NCBI GenBank assembly: GCA_911728455.2
Contig: OU452227.1
Span: 13,656,110-13,720,109, forward strand
DNA length: 64,000 bases
Reading direction: 5' to 3'
From: Marthasterias glacialis
Taxonomy: Eukaryota; Echinodermata; Asteroidea; Forcipulatida; Asteriidae
Program-made: the position numbers and the translations under genes
The notes under the pieces: generated by a model
The model's input: only the letters and a program-made list of their open reading frames with translations
What the model was told of the DNA's origin: nothing
The model's database searches: none
Part shown: positions 10,964-22,688 of the stretch, piece after piece
Numbering within the stretch: position 1 is the first letter of the stretch
Layout of the letters: each line of letters starts with the position of its first letter

Positions 10964-11107
10964 GACCCCTGTACTGATGACGTAACACTTTGATTATATT
11001 ATGTGTTTTCCTATAGGAGCTTCAAATTCGTAGCCCCCTCATTCCCTGGTCCCCACCATAAGAAAGCGCACATGCAAACAAACTGTGACGTCATCAGTAC
11101 GTGGGTC
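10964..11107. mobile_element. 144-bp MITE with TA target duplication
   Basis: The terminal arms are GACCCCTGTACTGATGACGT (left) and the inverse of GACCCACGTACTGATGACGT (right), flanked on both sides by TA (10962-10963 and 11108-11109). The right arm contains the palindrome TGACGTCA, a cAMP-response-element consensus; in the left arm it is broken to TGACGTAA. TA duplication suggests mobilisation by a Tc1/mariner- or similar-type transposase (inference). Non-coding. Confidence 0.75.
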
Positions 11108-13679
11108 TATTTACTTCATGCATGTAGGTTAATTTGATTTAGAAGCATGAACATTCACTGGGGTTTATTAGAACAGGCGCGTTCAACATCAATGTTTTCA
11201 TGCAATAAGTCTGAAGCTTTTTGTTAACTTTTAACCTATTTCATTCACCGTTAGAGCGGCTAATTAGATTTCCTCAATGAGTATGGATACAGTTTCAGTG
11301 TGATCTGTTGTGGAACCCACGTGGATCTGAATAGATGGATATCCGTTCATCAATGTTACACCAAATGGGAACAATCACTCAGCGGGAACAGTCAAGTGAG
11401 AGGGTGTCCCTTTAATCAATGTAATGTCTTTCCTTTTGCATTTTTCGTCCCTCTCCACTGATTGCCTCAAAGGACCAGAGGTGGAATCAGATCCACCTTT
11501 ATCACGATCTCAAAAGGAGTCTCAACATCCATCTCTTCCGATATCCCACTTGGATTTCATTTCCTTCCATCTCTTCTTTATAGCTGCAGAACTTTAAGAT
11601 CTTCATTTTAAAAGAGCATTTTCGAGCGGTTTCTAGTACATGTATCATTTTTCTGAAAACACATCTTAAAGCTATCAATTTAAACAGGTTCGTTTGTGAA
11701 GGTCTGTTTTTTTTTTTAAGTATAAACTCACCTGCTAACGATCCATTTCGACTGAGAAGTAGTACTTCAACATACTGGGCATTGTTTTAAAATAAATGTT
11801 CGCACATCTCGAGGGGAAACCGAATTAAAGATTAAACGGTCAATGTTATGTCAGACAACAATGCTTCGATAACCTTTCTGGAATGTCTGTTTTTTTGTTG
11901 TTGTCAGGCGTGCTATGCCATGGAAATGCCTTGCATGCACATTATATAATAATAATAATAATAATAAAAAACAACAACAAAAACAAACAAACAAACAAAC
12001 AACCCAACAAACAATTCTAAAAATTTGATGGCGATTTATTTTTTGACGATTGAAGTAGTGGAGCACATTTAGTTTCGTGTCAAGATTTTGCTGTCTGTCT
12101 TATGGAGTTTACACTCTCGTACCACCTCCCACAATATCAAAAAGACAGGGTGATTGAAGGGTCGCTGGTCGCAACGTAGCATTCTCTAATAATGCAGGCG
12201 ACCAAATTTCCTGTACGAGTAGGCCTACACATGATTGACATTGATCGCCAATCAAACAGAATTGACCATCAAGTCAACAGAATTAAGGTCATTGCCCTGC
12301 ATCGGACTTGAGTTGTCCCGTCTTAGTCCCTTTTCCTCATTTTCGTTTACTTTTCAAAGAGTGGTTCGTATTGATCTTGCAAGTAATGTTTCGCGAGAAG
12401 TGCAAAACAAATATTAATAACAATATTGATCCCCCGTCAACAACCTTATTATTATAAGCAGTTGCGTAAATTTGTTGTGAAAAGTGGGGTGGGGGTAGTC
12501 ATGGAAAAAAGGAATTCATGCTGAGATCACGAGCAAAGGGGGCATGGGGAAGGTTACATGCAAGTCCACAGCAGATGTTCGATTGCATTATGGATGCCCT
12601 CTGTGTTGTTAATGTTCTACGTAGTTTGTTCAAATAACTACAGAAAGTATTTCTTTTCAGCTTTTCTGCATATAGTACATTCATTAGGCACTGTCAAGTA
12701 ACCGATACCAACCTCAAGTTGTCACACAGCGGTGCTGATTGGTTATAGTTAAGTTCCTTAACAGTTCGTGTAAATGACCGTTTACTCACTGTTTACACGT
12801 ACAGGTGCTGTGTCAGACGCGTGGGTGTTGTCTTGATATGGATTTGAAGAAATGTTTTATTTATTTACCAAGCTATCGGGTGCCGTTAGGGCATTGAAAA
12901 CCACTAAAATGTGTTTCTTTAAGGACCAAAAAGGACAAATAGAGGGGGGATATATCCCCCGCTCCCCCTGGTTTAAGCCCATGATTATTACTAAAGATCA
13001 AATATATTTGTTTGTATAAACAATTTAACTTTTACCCAAGACAAGCTGCAAATGTTTTTCATGCTCTAGTTTGCGTTAACAACGTCTGATTTAACGCGGT
13101 TATACGCGTTAGGGCGTCCGTTTAGTAGGTTAGCGTACATCAGCAATGAACAGCCGTAAGCAACAACGATTTTTATTCATTTACGGTCATGGCATCGAGA
13201 CCTTATAAACTTATAAGGGTAGTCTTTAAACTTCATTTGATTGTGTTCTCATTACTTCTTGGGAATAAGTTTATTGTAGGCCTACCTTCTATTTGACTCA
13301 AGGACAGTGGAAAATGGCATTACTGTCTCGTCAATAGTCAACTGGCATACAGTCGGTAATTAATTTATTTAAGCCAACCTAGCTTATTTCTTGTTGACGA
13401 CCGTTTGTTGCTGACAAAAAAAATGATGTTAACATTATAACAACTCCCCATCAGGTGGGGAGGTCAGTTTACATCTAAACAAGGTTAGCAGATGCTCTGG
13501 AAGGGGCCACCGCAGTTCCAATTCCCGGGTAATTTTTTTGACCAACCCCCAACAATTTCGAGATTTTTTTTAATGGTTAATATCGATTATTCTGATTGGC
13601 ATTTATGTGCTACATTGTGTTGTTGCTGTTCATGTAGATTCTGTTTTGAGACAAACAACAAAAACACAGAAAGAATTTC
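11108..13679. other. Non-coding stretch, no gene seen
   Basis: A 2.5-kb AT-rich region. Visible small items are an (AAT)n run at 11946-11968, an AAACAAACAAAC run at 11981-12000, and a palindrome CCTTATAAACTTATAAGG at about 13200-13218. A weak - strand splice-bounded open segment near 11733-11775 is too short to support. Confidence 0.45.
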
Positions 13680-14117
13680 TAATAATAATAATAATAATAA
13701 TAATAATACGCAGTTTTTATATAGCGCTTTATCACACCCTATGGGCGTCTCAGAGCGCTCAGTATTTTTTTTCCTGCGATGTATGATGAGTTACGTTTTT
13801 GAAGTTTGAGACCTGTTCCTTTACATAGCACCATGTAATGGTTCACAAGGTGCTGTGGCGCAATCTGCAGCCGATCAAACCAGGAACACCGGGGCGAACC
13901 CCTTCTCTTTGCGATAAGTGTCACTGGGTTCTTTTACGTGCATTACACAACACACGGGACCAACGGCTTTACGTCCCATCCGAAGGACGAAGCAATAATG
14001 GTTAAGTGTCTTGCTTAAGGACACAAGTGTCACGACCGGGACCCGAACCCACACTCTGCTGATCAGAGACACCAGAGCTTGAGTCCGGTGTTCTTATCCG
14101 CTCGGCCACGACACGCC
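13680..14117 (-). mobile_element. Full-length tRNA-Leu-derived SINE (family A)
   Basis: Read on the - strand, the element starts with a tRNA-like head (14114 down to 14027). It has an A-box-like TGGCCGAGCGG, an anticodon-arm-like GGACTCAAGCTC with CAA in the loop, a long variable arm and a B-box-like GGTTCGGGTCC; the acceptor ends pair at five of seven positions. The body follows with CTTCGGATGGGACGTAAAGC, TGTGTAATGCACGTAAAAGA and TTATCGCAAAGAGAAGGGG. The 3' part ends AAAGCGCTATATAAAAACTG and a (TTA)n tail at 13710-13681. The body resembles, from memory, a deeply conserved metazoan SINE central domain (the 'Nin' type); this is not verified. Related partial copies lie at 58463-58600 and 25445-25600. 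Confidence 0.85.
14027..14114 (-). other. tRNA-Leu(CAA)-like SINE head
   Basis: Internal promoter of the SINE. A-box and B-box homology, a class II variable arm and a CAA anticodon place it nearest tRNA-Leu. Two acceptor-stem mismatches and continuous SINE body downstream argue against a working tRNA gene. Confidence 0.7.
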
Positions 14118-15117
14118 ACAGACATACTTTAATTTTCTTACTCTTAAGAATCGACTTCAATTGAATCAGTTTCTTTTTCGATTTCAAGGGGAAATTATTG
14201 CGATGAAGCACTTAAAAAAGAAAAGATTGAAAACATAATTGATTACAGTTAGGCTATACAAATATACATCACTTACAGACATAACCCTTTGCAGAAGCCC
14301 TCTGCAAACGCCCTGCCCGCCAATTAGATGAAATCACACCAGAAGTATATACGCACCAAAATGGCTAGGCAGTGTGTAATGGGGTTGACTGCAAGCGGTC
14401 AGTCTAATAGAATTGCCATTATTACGAATGAGACGGGCATTCCATTATTCCGAGAATTAGATCAAATCGAAAGCCCATTATGCTGAGCTTGAGGGAATTG
14501 AAGGCATGGGGCATAAGGGAGACATATTATAAGACGTATTACCGGCTCCCAGATGTTTTAATTCCTTTCCAAAGGTACAATTTTACCGCCGCAAATGTAG
14601 GGGGCGTGGCAACGTCATTTTTATTGGGAGGGTGTCCTGAAGCCAACTTAACAACTTGTATTTTCTTTCGGAGGGAATATGGAGGCTAGTTTGCCAACTC
14701 TCACTGACTACAAATCTTCTCCACACTATTTTAAAGCATGATGTACATATTTCTTACTGAAAGACTAGCTCGAACGCAACCCTGCTTTATCCAACTATGA
14801 CAAACAAACACTCTTAGAGGAAAACTACCGATTTGGGGTCTGCTGTATGAACGCATGTTAGGCTATATTAGTCTGTGAGCCCTTGTTCTTGATGGGTTCT
14901 TCATTTGAGACTCTAAGTGCCAACTGAGACAATTTGTCAGTATGCATTTGCCGAAATGAGTGTAAACCCATTAATAACAGAGTTAGTGGTAGGGCTATCA
15001 TGGTTAGGGCGAAATCTGGTTAATTTTCACGTCCATATAGCATACAATTTCTGGTAGGTAATGACACTTCTGACTATTCATTGTCTCATGTTCAAAGCCA
15101 ATCTGAAGCAATATATA
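14118..15117. other. Non-coding stretch; GC-elevated block at about 14300-14700
   Basis: Most is ordinary. Between about 14300 and 14700 the sequence is richer in G+C, matches nothing else in the window, and carries homeodomain-like cores (GAATTAGATCAAATC). It is a possible conserved non-coding element but there is no direct evidence of function. Confidence 0.3.
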
Positions 15118-15254
15118 GGCCGTTTACGAAACCACGGCTTGGGCTTAGGCTTCGTCAGTTATTTCGAAAACGTGTGCTTTCCTTACGGGGCTTCAAACAG
15201 GTGGACGGAGCCCAAGCCTGAGCCCAAGCCCAAACCGTGGTTTCGTAAACGGTC
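15118..15254. mobile_element. 137-bp inverted-repeat element
   Basis: The left arm GGCCGTTTACGAAACCACGG plus CTTGGGCTTAGGCTTCGTC is matched inversely by the right arm ending CCGTGGTTTCGTAAACGGTC, preceded by GGAGCCCAAGCCTGAGCCC. The arms cover roughly 40-50 bases each, leaving a short spacer, so the element would fold almost completely. No clear target-site duplication. Superfamily unknown. Confidence 0.75.
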
Positions 15255-17160
15255 ATTGGTCGACTGTCATGTCAAAAAGCAAGGAGCAAGAAAAATTGCT
15301 TACCTTTTGATCCCACACTGACTAAATATATTCAAAATTGTGTAGCATAAAATATATGATGACATTGTTATTTTTCCTCGAACTAGTCATTTGATTGAAT
15401 CATGGATTTGGTATCCTTTTCATATTTTCTATTACGATGCGTGACAGACCACGTGACTTGTGACACTACATGTTAGAAGATCCACAGAGCCTAGAATTCA
15501 TGCAGGCATAACTTGTATATACACAGCTCAATGGTAGAAAACAATATCTTGTTTTTAATGAAATTTTGATTAGAAGAAAGGGACCACATTTAAATATTGT
15601 GCACCTGTTATTTGTACGTATCTTGATTTTACGTGGTAACTGCGAAAAATTGAGAAAATGTATCAAATGACCAGTGTAATGTCTTGCCTGCCAGGAAATG
15701 CCGTGGAATTTACAAAGTCACTCTTTTTGTAAATAAGGTGACATGCAATGTCTCAACGCACCAAATGAAATCAGTTTTCTGTTTTCATTATGCAAGGGGA
15801 AAGTTTGTCACCAGTCGGTGTTTGATTTAACAGAGACTAGGATTTAATGTATGGCAGGTAGGCTAAATAACATTGCACCCTTGGGCGTAAATCCCGGGAG
15901 TTTGGGGCTATTCTCCTCCGGGGGGTGGGGGTGGGGCATGGGATCATCCCAATCAGAATTTCTTGTGTGATGGAATGGCCTTATTATGTCTAATTCATTT
16001 AAAATAAAGTACAAATTGAAGAACGAAGTGATCGACTGGTCTCCAAATTTCATGCATTGCGCACACTACATTTCTGATTGGCTTTCTAAAACCCTGCAAA
16101 CATTTTAAACTACTTTGCTTTAAAGGTAACCCAAAAAGGGATACGACTGCATCAAACAGTATATCTTCATAACTTTGCTCGAACGCTTCCCAAAATTTTC
16201 GCCCAATGGTCTTTCAAGAAAGAATTGAAAACATAAGTAAAGAGGAAAAAACCCAATCAAATTACTCACGCCTTGTAGTAAGTATCGGCGTCCTTTACTA
16301 AAAACCATGGATGTTTTTCATTTTAGCGAAAGAGGGCGGCAGTTAAAAGAATAACACATAATGCTCAAACTACTTTTGTTAAACAAATATTTGTGAAAGA
16401 ATGTTGATGGGGCATACGTTTGTCCACACTAATCTTCACATTGGTACTGTACGCATCTGCAGATGTTCGCAAATCTCACCCTAACTTTTCAACACAGATC
16501 CACGCCATCGGTTGTACCTTAACTTGATTCAAAGAGAATCTACGCATACCAAAAGTATCAGTTTAGCATGAACAATGCTTCAACTGGACCCAGAGGAATA
16601 TCACAAGGAGATATTTGTCAACATTATCAGAAAAGCACCTTATCTTGATTCAATAAAAGTGATACAAACAGGTGGCAACAGTTCTGCCAGCATTGGCAAT
16701 ACTGCACTCTAGTGATTTGAGCATATCTGACGCATAAGCGTTAACAAGCATGCTAATGCCTTGTATTATTTTCTATTTTTAACGGTCTTGTGAGATATCT
16801 TTATGCAATCTACACAGCACCCTGCACCTCAATCATATTATACAAACTATATTAAATCTGCAATTCCAAGCTGTTGATTTTTTTCAATTGATCGTGCGTT
16901 GAGTCACACCTGTCCTTATGTCTTCACAAAGTGCACCGCGGTGATTATTCCTTGCATTTATATGTACATAGTGTTAGTGTATAGATCTATATGAAGATAA
17001 GCAGTGATTCCGCCTAAAAGAGCAGCAAAGTACACCATTTCAATATTTGAATATTTATAATAGTTTGGAAAGAATAATGTTTGGTGCCTTTAGCAGATGG
17101 TAAAAATAACAATGCCTCGCAGATCTATTCGTTGTTTTTCTATAATTACAAGTAAACGAA
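15255..17160. other. Non-coding stretch, no gene seen
   Basis: AT-rich. A G-rich tract CCGGGGGGTGGGGGTGGGGC at about 15917-15936 could form a G-quadruplex. No paired repeats or exons were recognised. Confidence 0.4.
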
Positions 17161-17166
17161 CTTCAC

Positions 17167-17543
17167 TACGGAAGCGTATTGCCGCCACATCAATAAAAAT
17201 GATAGTTATCTTGTACGTACACGACAGTTATCGTGTACGTATACGATAAGTCAAAATTTACCGTGTACGTACACTATAAGTTCACGATAACTACAGGATA
17301 AGTATCGTGTACGTACACGATAAGTTTCAACTTCTCGTGTACGTACACGACAAGTACACGAAAACTTAAAACCTATCGTGTATGTACACGATTACCTACA
17401 TGATTTATCGTGTACGTACACGAAACGTTGGGAATGATCGTGTACGTACACGATAACAATCGTGTACGTATACGATAAATATATTGTACGTACACGATTA
17501 GAGATTTTTTTTTTAATTCACGTGGCGGCAATACGCTTCCGTA
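17167..17543. mobile_element. 377-bp TIR element packed with palindromes
   Basis: The left end is TACGGAAGCGTATTGCCGCC (continuing ACAT) and the right end is its inverse with one mismatch in 24. The element is flanked by a perfect 6-bp direct repeat, CTTCAC (17161-17166 and 17544-17549), so it was inserted as a unit. The interior holds about ten copies of the 16-bp palindrome TCGTGTACGTACACGA or one- or two-base variants, extended in several copies by ATAA. They are separated by variable 5-35-base spacers. There is no coding capacity. A 6-bp duplication with these ends does not match a superfamily I can name with confidence. Confidence 0.85.
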
Positions 17544-17549
17544 CTTCAC

Positions 17550-19049
17550 AACCCATGTTCATCATTTGACAAAGAAATCCAAATGTCATAACCAATGTCA
17601 TTATTTCAGAAGCCAAATGTAGTAGCAAGGCCATGTGTAGTTTCCAATCTTTGCATCGCCCAAGAGCCATATTTATCTTCGCCAGAGAAAGGGAGATTGC
17701 GGCCAGGTTTCCAAGACAATTATTCATTGGTTTCTGTCATGGCATAACTTCAAGTTATAGTATGCTTGCAACGGATTCATAGTTGTAGCTTAACTCAAAA
17801 GGGCATAGTTTGTGCCAGAATGCTTGCCCTCCTAGTTAGAAAGGTGCTAAAGAAGTCCGCCTGCTATGAAATCAAACACATTTTTTGAATTAGGTAAAAA
17901 ACTTGACGCAATCATCTGAGCTGTGAAGGGTTTTGACGAGCTCCCAAATGGTTTGGATTTATATAAACAGTGAACAATACAATATTTTGGACTGTTGTTA
18001 TTTCTTGATTGTTTTCATTTCTATTCTGCATTTTCAAAGAGGGAACTGTTTTAATAAATTGATTTTTAATGGATGGATTTTCATAAAAGCATTCCACATC
18101 ACGCCGACCAGTGAGTAAATGCCTTCAATATAATGCTGTCCTGAAATTATTATAGGCCATGCTTAGCAACAAAAGTCACAAGTTCGCGAAAACCCAAAAC
18201 TTGTCCAAGTAAACCGTGATTTTTCTCGAAATATTCCCATTCTTAAACTTACATTCAGTTCAAGGGATGGTATACGCTAGGGCCAATGTAATTGAGGGAA
18301 CACCTAGTGTAGATAAAATATATCTAACATTTAGAAAAACCCTTAGAGCGAAAACAGACACATCAGCGACCTTCCAAAGGTATGCTATTGTCGCATGTGG
18401 CTCAGACAACGTCCAGTTGACAGGGTTATGTTTTGACTCGTCGTTATAGAATAATTAGCAAACAGAGCAGCGAGAGCCCGAAGTAAACTAGCAATCAATT
18501 CTATCTCATGCATGAAATCTGGTACGCGGTATAACGAAAACCGACACTTGGGGTCGCGCTCAACTGACGTCAATTTGTAAACTTTATACATATTTTCCTT
18601 GTGGGGGATTATTTTTGACTGAAGAGTGACATCGTCAAACGCTGGCAGAGATTAACACACTTTGATTCTTTGTTATATACCCATACGGTCACTTAACCGA
18701 GATGTTTTTTGATATTGAACCTATACATAAGTACTTATGTTTCCAATACAAATATTGTGTGATCATAAAAATCTTTTGAATAACAAGTTTGCTTCTGTAA
18801 TCTACCTGGGCTCAAACGGGTCTGATACCTGAACGAATACCGACTAATTTTTGAATAGCAAATTTCGAAGCTTCCGTTATTACAAAATTGCAACCGGCTT
18901 GCGATATTAGTTACTGTTAAATTCGTATACCCGCGGGTTTACCCCGTCGACAATCACACAGATCATGTTTAAATGGTCTAACCATTTATCAGAACGGTAT
19001 GTCATTACTTTTTGTTTTATTGTATCCTTCCCCCTGTTTTTTAAATGTC
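17550..19049. other. Non-coding stretch, no gene seen
   Basis: AT-rich single-copy sequence. Short frames on both strands at 17912-18118 overlap each other and show no family resemblance. Confidence 0.4.
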
Positions 19050-19101
19050 GGTGGGTGGGGTGGGGTGAGGTGGGGTGGGGTGGGGGTGTGGTGGGGTGGG
19101 A
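19050..19101 (+). repeat. G-quadruplex-prone TGGGG tract
   Basis: A run of GGTGGGTGGGG, GGGGTGAGGTGGGG and GGGGGTGTGGTGGGG supplies at least six G-runs of three or more within 52 bases, which meets the usual sequence rule for intramolecular quadruplexes. It is an interstitial simple repeat with irregular spacers. Confidence 0.8.
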
Positions 19102-19205
19102 TGTGTTGTATTGTTCATTCAACTCATGTAGATTAGAAATGCATCTAACCAAAGGTATATAAACACAAATTACTGAGCTATTGTTTTCTTAATAACAAAT
19201 TACTA

Positions 19206-19442
19206 CTCTCTAATGTAAAAGAGTGAACATTTCACCCTCGCCCGAGTGGTGTCAGTTTTGGCTCTTTTGAGAGTGAAGCTCACTGTGCATTATCCCTTTG
19301 GAGTGAAATTGTAGCAAACGTCACTCTGATTCAAGTTAAAAAAAATCGTCATTCACTCTAAAAAGAGTTGTCCGCCATATGGCTCTCAGCAAGAGTGGCA
19401 TGGCGGACAAAACCACTGGTTTTAACTCTTACATTTAGAGAG
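19206..19442 (+). mobile_element. 237-bp MITE with TA duplication, copy 1
   Basis: Ends CTCTCTAATGTAAAAGAGT and (inverse) CTCTCTAAATGTAAGAGTT, flanked by TA at 19204-19205 and 19443-19444. An inverted copy lies at 42972-43210. Conserved inner blocks are GAACATTTCAC, GCCCGAGTGGTGTC and TTGTCCGCCATA. The last matches the YY1-type core CCGCCAT and is present twice in opposite orientation. Non-coding. Confidence 0.8.
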
Positions 19443-19444
19443 TA

Positions 19445-21002
19445 GTTCCCACAATGTGCTGACTTAAACAATTAATTTTTTATCTATTATCATTATTTTG
19501 TTTTTAAAGCGGCTGTACTTCAAGCAGAAGTGCTCATACGGCACTATAGTGTTGGTATGGATGCACTCATACCTAAACAAACCCAACTGTTGTAAATCCC
19601 TTTAAATACTGTCTTCACGGCCCGGTCAGCATCTGCCATGGCAGTACCTGAAAACATCCGCACTTAAAATCCGCGTTGGCAGAGGATGAGTCGATGGCAC
19701 TTCAAGAATTATGATGGTCGCTGGATGTCTAAGACTGTTCATGGTAGACGAGTAACTCAGTTTATCGATTTACCTCCTCATGAACATTCAGTGAGAAAGA
19801 ATCACGTTCTTCTTCACGTGCCTTGTGTTCAGGTCTGTGCCTTGGTCATTATTCAGGACCTTGAAGGATCGTCATATCACGGCAAGAACTGACTGACAAT
19901 ATCAACGTCTGGAATAATATCTGGTCAAAGTAAACTGATAACAGCAAACTGGAAAATTGTTATTTGATTATGAAGACAAACGGGTTGGAGATCGTCACTT
20001 TTATGTGCATGCGCACGGTACATCAATCTTGACCTTGGAACGGCCATGACGTCACATTATCTGTATAAGTATACCTTGGATTTAGAATACATACCCTTGT
20101 ACTTAATAGCATTTATATACGGCGCCTTTTCCCATGAGTTACAATGAGATGTGAACGTGCTGCATCTCTTTCTTAATATCAAAGTTATTGGTTTGTTTTA
20201 GCAGATACTTGTTTACCTATCAACATTTATTTACAGTTTACAATTTATAATGTGGAAAACATATAAAGGGCGGTAGTAGATCATGGCATCGGTAAGTGAC
20301 AGTAACTCTCAAAACCTAAATATACGTAATGCGTACATTTAACGGTAATTCAAGTCCGTTCTTGTTTTATTTTATACTGTTTTTGTATTAGCTTGGGAAA
20401 ATGCAAAACTCTTTTAATTGTTAATGAAAATATTGGGTACAGAGTATCTTCGCATGGGATGCTCAATGTTAAAACCAGGTACTTAGTTCCTGCCAAAACT
20501 CAAAACTGGTTTACCCTCATTAAATAGATGAGCAGAATTAGCCTTCAAATAACACCTTACTTAAGCCTAAGATGAGTATTTCTCAACATGGTTATGACAT
20601 CTCAACAATGTTTAATTCATCACATCACACTGATATCGTGGCTGATGTTTCAGTTGTCTTCACTTTTAATGCCATGTCACTAATTCCAAGAAGTGCCTGG
20701 TTTTGGCATGGGGCGTCACATTTCCAGTAATAGGTTATTTCACCCAACTTAACAAAGAGTTTGTACCGTTATCTCTAACGAAAGTTTACATCCCATGTCT
20801 TGTTTAAAATACCTACGTTTACTTTAGCCAAATAGAAACGGTACAATGCTCTCACAAGTTTGTGTAGTATTTATAATAACAAAATAACTATTTTCGTATT
20901 GTGCATACTTTGACGTCAGTTTCAGATTGATCAGAAGAGGGTCACTTTAATACCATCTCAAATAAATTCGCAAACATTAACGTGATTCCTGTTGTGGATT
21001 GC
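19445..21002. other. Non-coding stretch, no gene seen
   Basis: AT-rich. A segment 20231-20291 has an acceptor-like AG upstream and GTAAGT after ATGGCATCG, but is judged too weak to call. Nothing else recognised. Confidence 0.4.
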
Positions 21003-21090
21003 TATGACTAGTCTTATCTCGAGGTAGGACGGGTAACCAGTCCTAACGTATAGGACTAGTCTTAAGTTAGGACTATTTTTTTGTGAAATC
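21003..21090. repeat. TAGGACTAGTC-type short dispersed repeat fragment
   Basis: Contains ACTAGTCTTATCTCGAGGTA, then CCAGTCCTAACGTA, TAGGACTAGTCTTAAG and TTAGGACTA, a self-complementary cluster ending in TTTGTGAAATCCGCCCCC. I recall this style of repeat from echinoderm assemblies but see no second copy in this window. Confidence 0.4.
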
Positions 21091-22688
21091 CGCCCCCGGT
21101 TATGTATAAGAATCAACGAAGAATGGCGTCGTCATTACACTGATAGTTTTACATTAACGAACTGCCATTCAAAATGTTCGAATTGATACTTCGCGTACAA
21201 CAGCATATGTAAAATGTTGTCATTTGTGCATATTCAGTTAAGGGAACTTATAAAATAACTTGCTCTTTCCATCTTGTTCCAATCATTATTACATTAGTAT
21301 GTTCAGTTGGGTTCCAGAGTCTCCGATATGCTCCTTGACCAAATGACATTACTCCTTGTCTGCTACCCTTACCGACTCTAAGCAAACAACGCCCCACACG
21401 TTCTTTGAAATAACAAGAATTTTCTTTTTTACAATTCAATCGAATCACCAGACGTGCCAAGGTCGATTCGAAGGCAAACCTGAGGCAGTCTTGGTCCTCC
21501 ATGACGTGCTCTCCCTCGGTACACGAGTTATCGTTGGCCTGGACAGGCTAATTTCATCCAGGTTAAATTTCCCTCTACGAATCTTTTTTTTTTTTTGTAA
21601 ATGCATTTCGCCAATAATTATTTTTATGTTGATGTGCTGACTCTACCTTGACGTTTAACTCTTGTTATAGCGCAAACAAGTGGGGATTGTTTGGAATCAA
21701 GGATGAAATAATTTGTGTCTTTTGTGGAGAATAGCTCAACAGTTATGTGGTGGTCGTCTTGGAAATTGAAAATTATTTCATAATTCATCAAAACTATTGC
21801 CTGATATAATAGTCAAAACCAACAAAAAGCGATTAATGTAAAGTTCAATTTTATTCCATTCAAATTACACATGTTTTTATATCTTCTTGAAATTGGTGGC
21901 GATCAGTAGAATATTTAGAAACGTATACTTAATGCATATAAAAATAACCCTTGATATTTCCCCTGCAAATGTTTTGTTTGTTTTAAAGTTATTGAGTTGT
22001 AGGATGTACTGGTTGCATCAGGGATAAAGGTTACTATTTTGGTTTTAACCGTTACACCAATATGTGATAAATTCCACGGGCTACTCTGGTAATACCTAAA
22101 GCACATGTCTCAACCACTAGCATTTGGTGGTCGATCTATGGCATGGTGTACCCTTTCCATGTTTTCGTCATTCTGGGAATCTCAGAGGATTTTCGGGGGG
22201 GGGGGGAGTTGGTAATTCTCTATGTGAAAAAGGTGTGAGAGTTTAGGAACATTGGGATGGGGGCGCGGGGGGTTGGATGCTCTCTCCGGGGGTTGGGGGT
22301 GGAGGCTGTTCTTTCCCGCTAGACAACGGACCGTGCCTGGGACCCCTTTGACGAGGGACCCCTTTGAATCCTGTAATTAGCATCTGGTACGACAAACAGT
22401 AATGAAGTGGACGTAGAATACCGTTTAGTATTAACTGTTTTTATTGTGTACATTTTTAAGAAATCACTATGGTACCAGGAAGTTTAAAACAGATGAATTT
22501 ATTGGAATAACTGTGGAAATCTCTAAACCTTTTTTACTGAATTTTGAGTTCCATGAGTAGGATATTACCATCAATTTCAGGCTCTTCTTTCTGCTGAATA
22601 GATGTTGCTATTATCGCCCGTAGTTCAAGTTAATATGACTAGTCTTGATGGTGATAGGATGTTACTGTGCTCTATGGTATTTGACTTG
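21091..22688. other. Non-coding stretch; G-rich tract at 22190-22330
   Basis: Mostly ordinary. The block 22192-22310 has several G-runs (a run of 13 at 22195, GGGGGCGCGGGGGG, GGGGGTTGGGGGTGG). At 22014 TTGCATCAGGGATAAAGGTTA resembles the head of the SINE-B copy at 5733, so a decayed SINE may run to about 22100. Confidence 0.4.

Noticed and set aside
14027-14114. Functional tRNA-Leu gene
   Set aside because: Acceptor stem has mismatches and the sequence runs straight into a SINE body and tail.
17190-17515. CRISPR-like array (repeats with variable spacers)
   Set aside because: Repeats are palindromes with spacers of only 5-35 irregular bases, enclosed by transposon-type ends in a eukaryotic setting; no cas-like genes.
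19050-19101. Interstitial telomere repeat
   Set aside because: Spacing is irregular TGGGG/TGAGG, not TTAGGG.
20231-20291. Short 5' exon with ATGGCATCG then GTAAGT
   Set aside because: Only three codons before the donor, and no downstream exon found.
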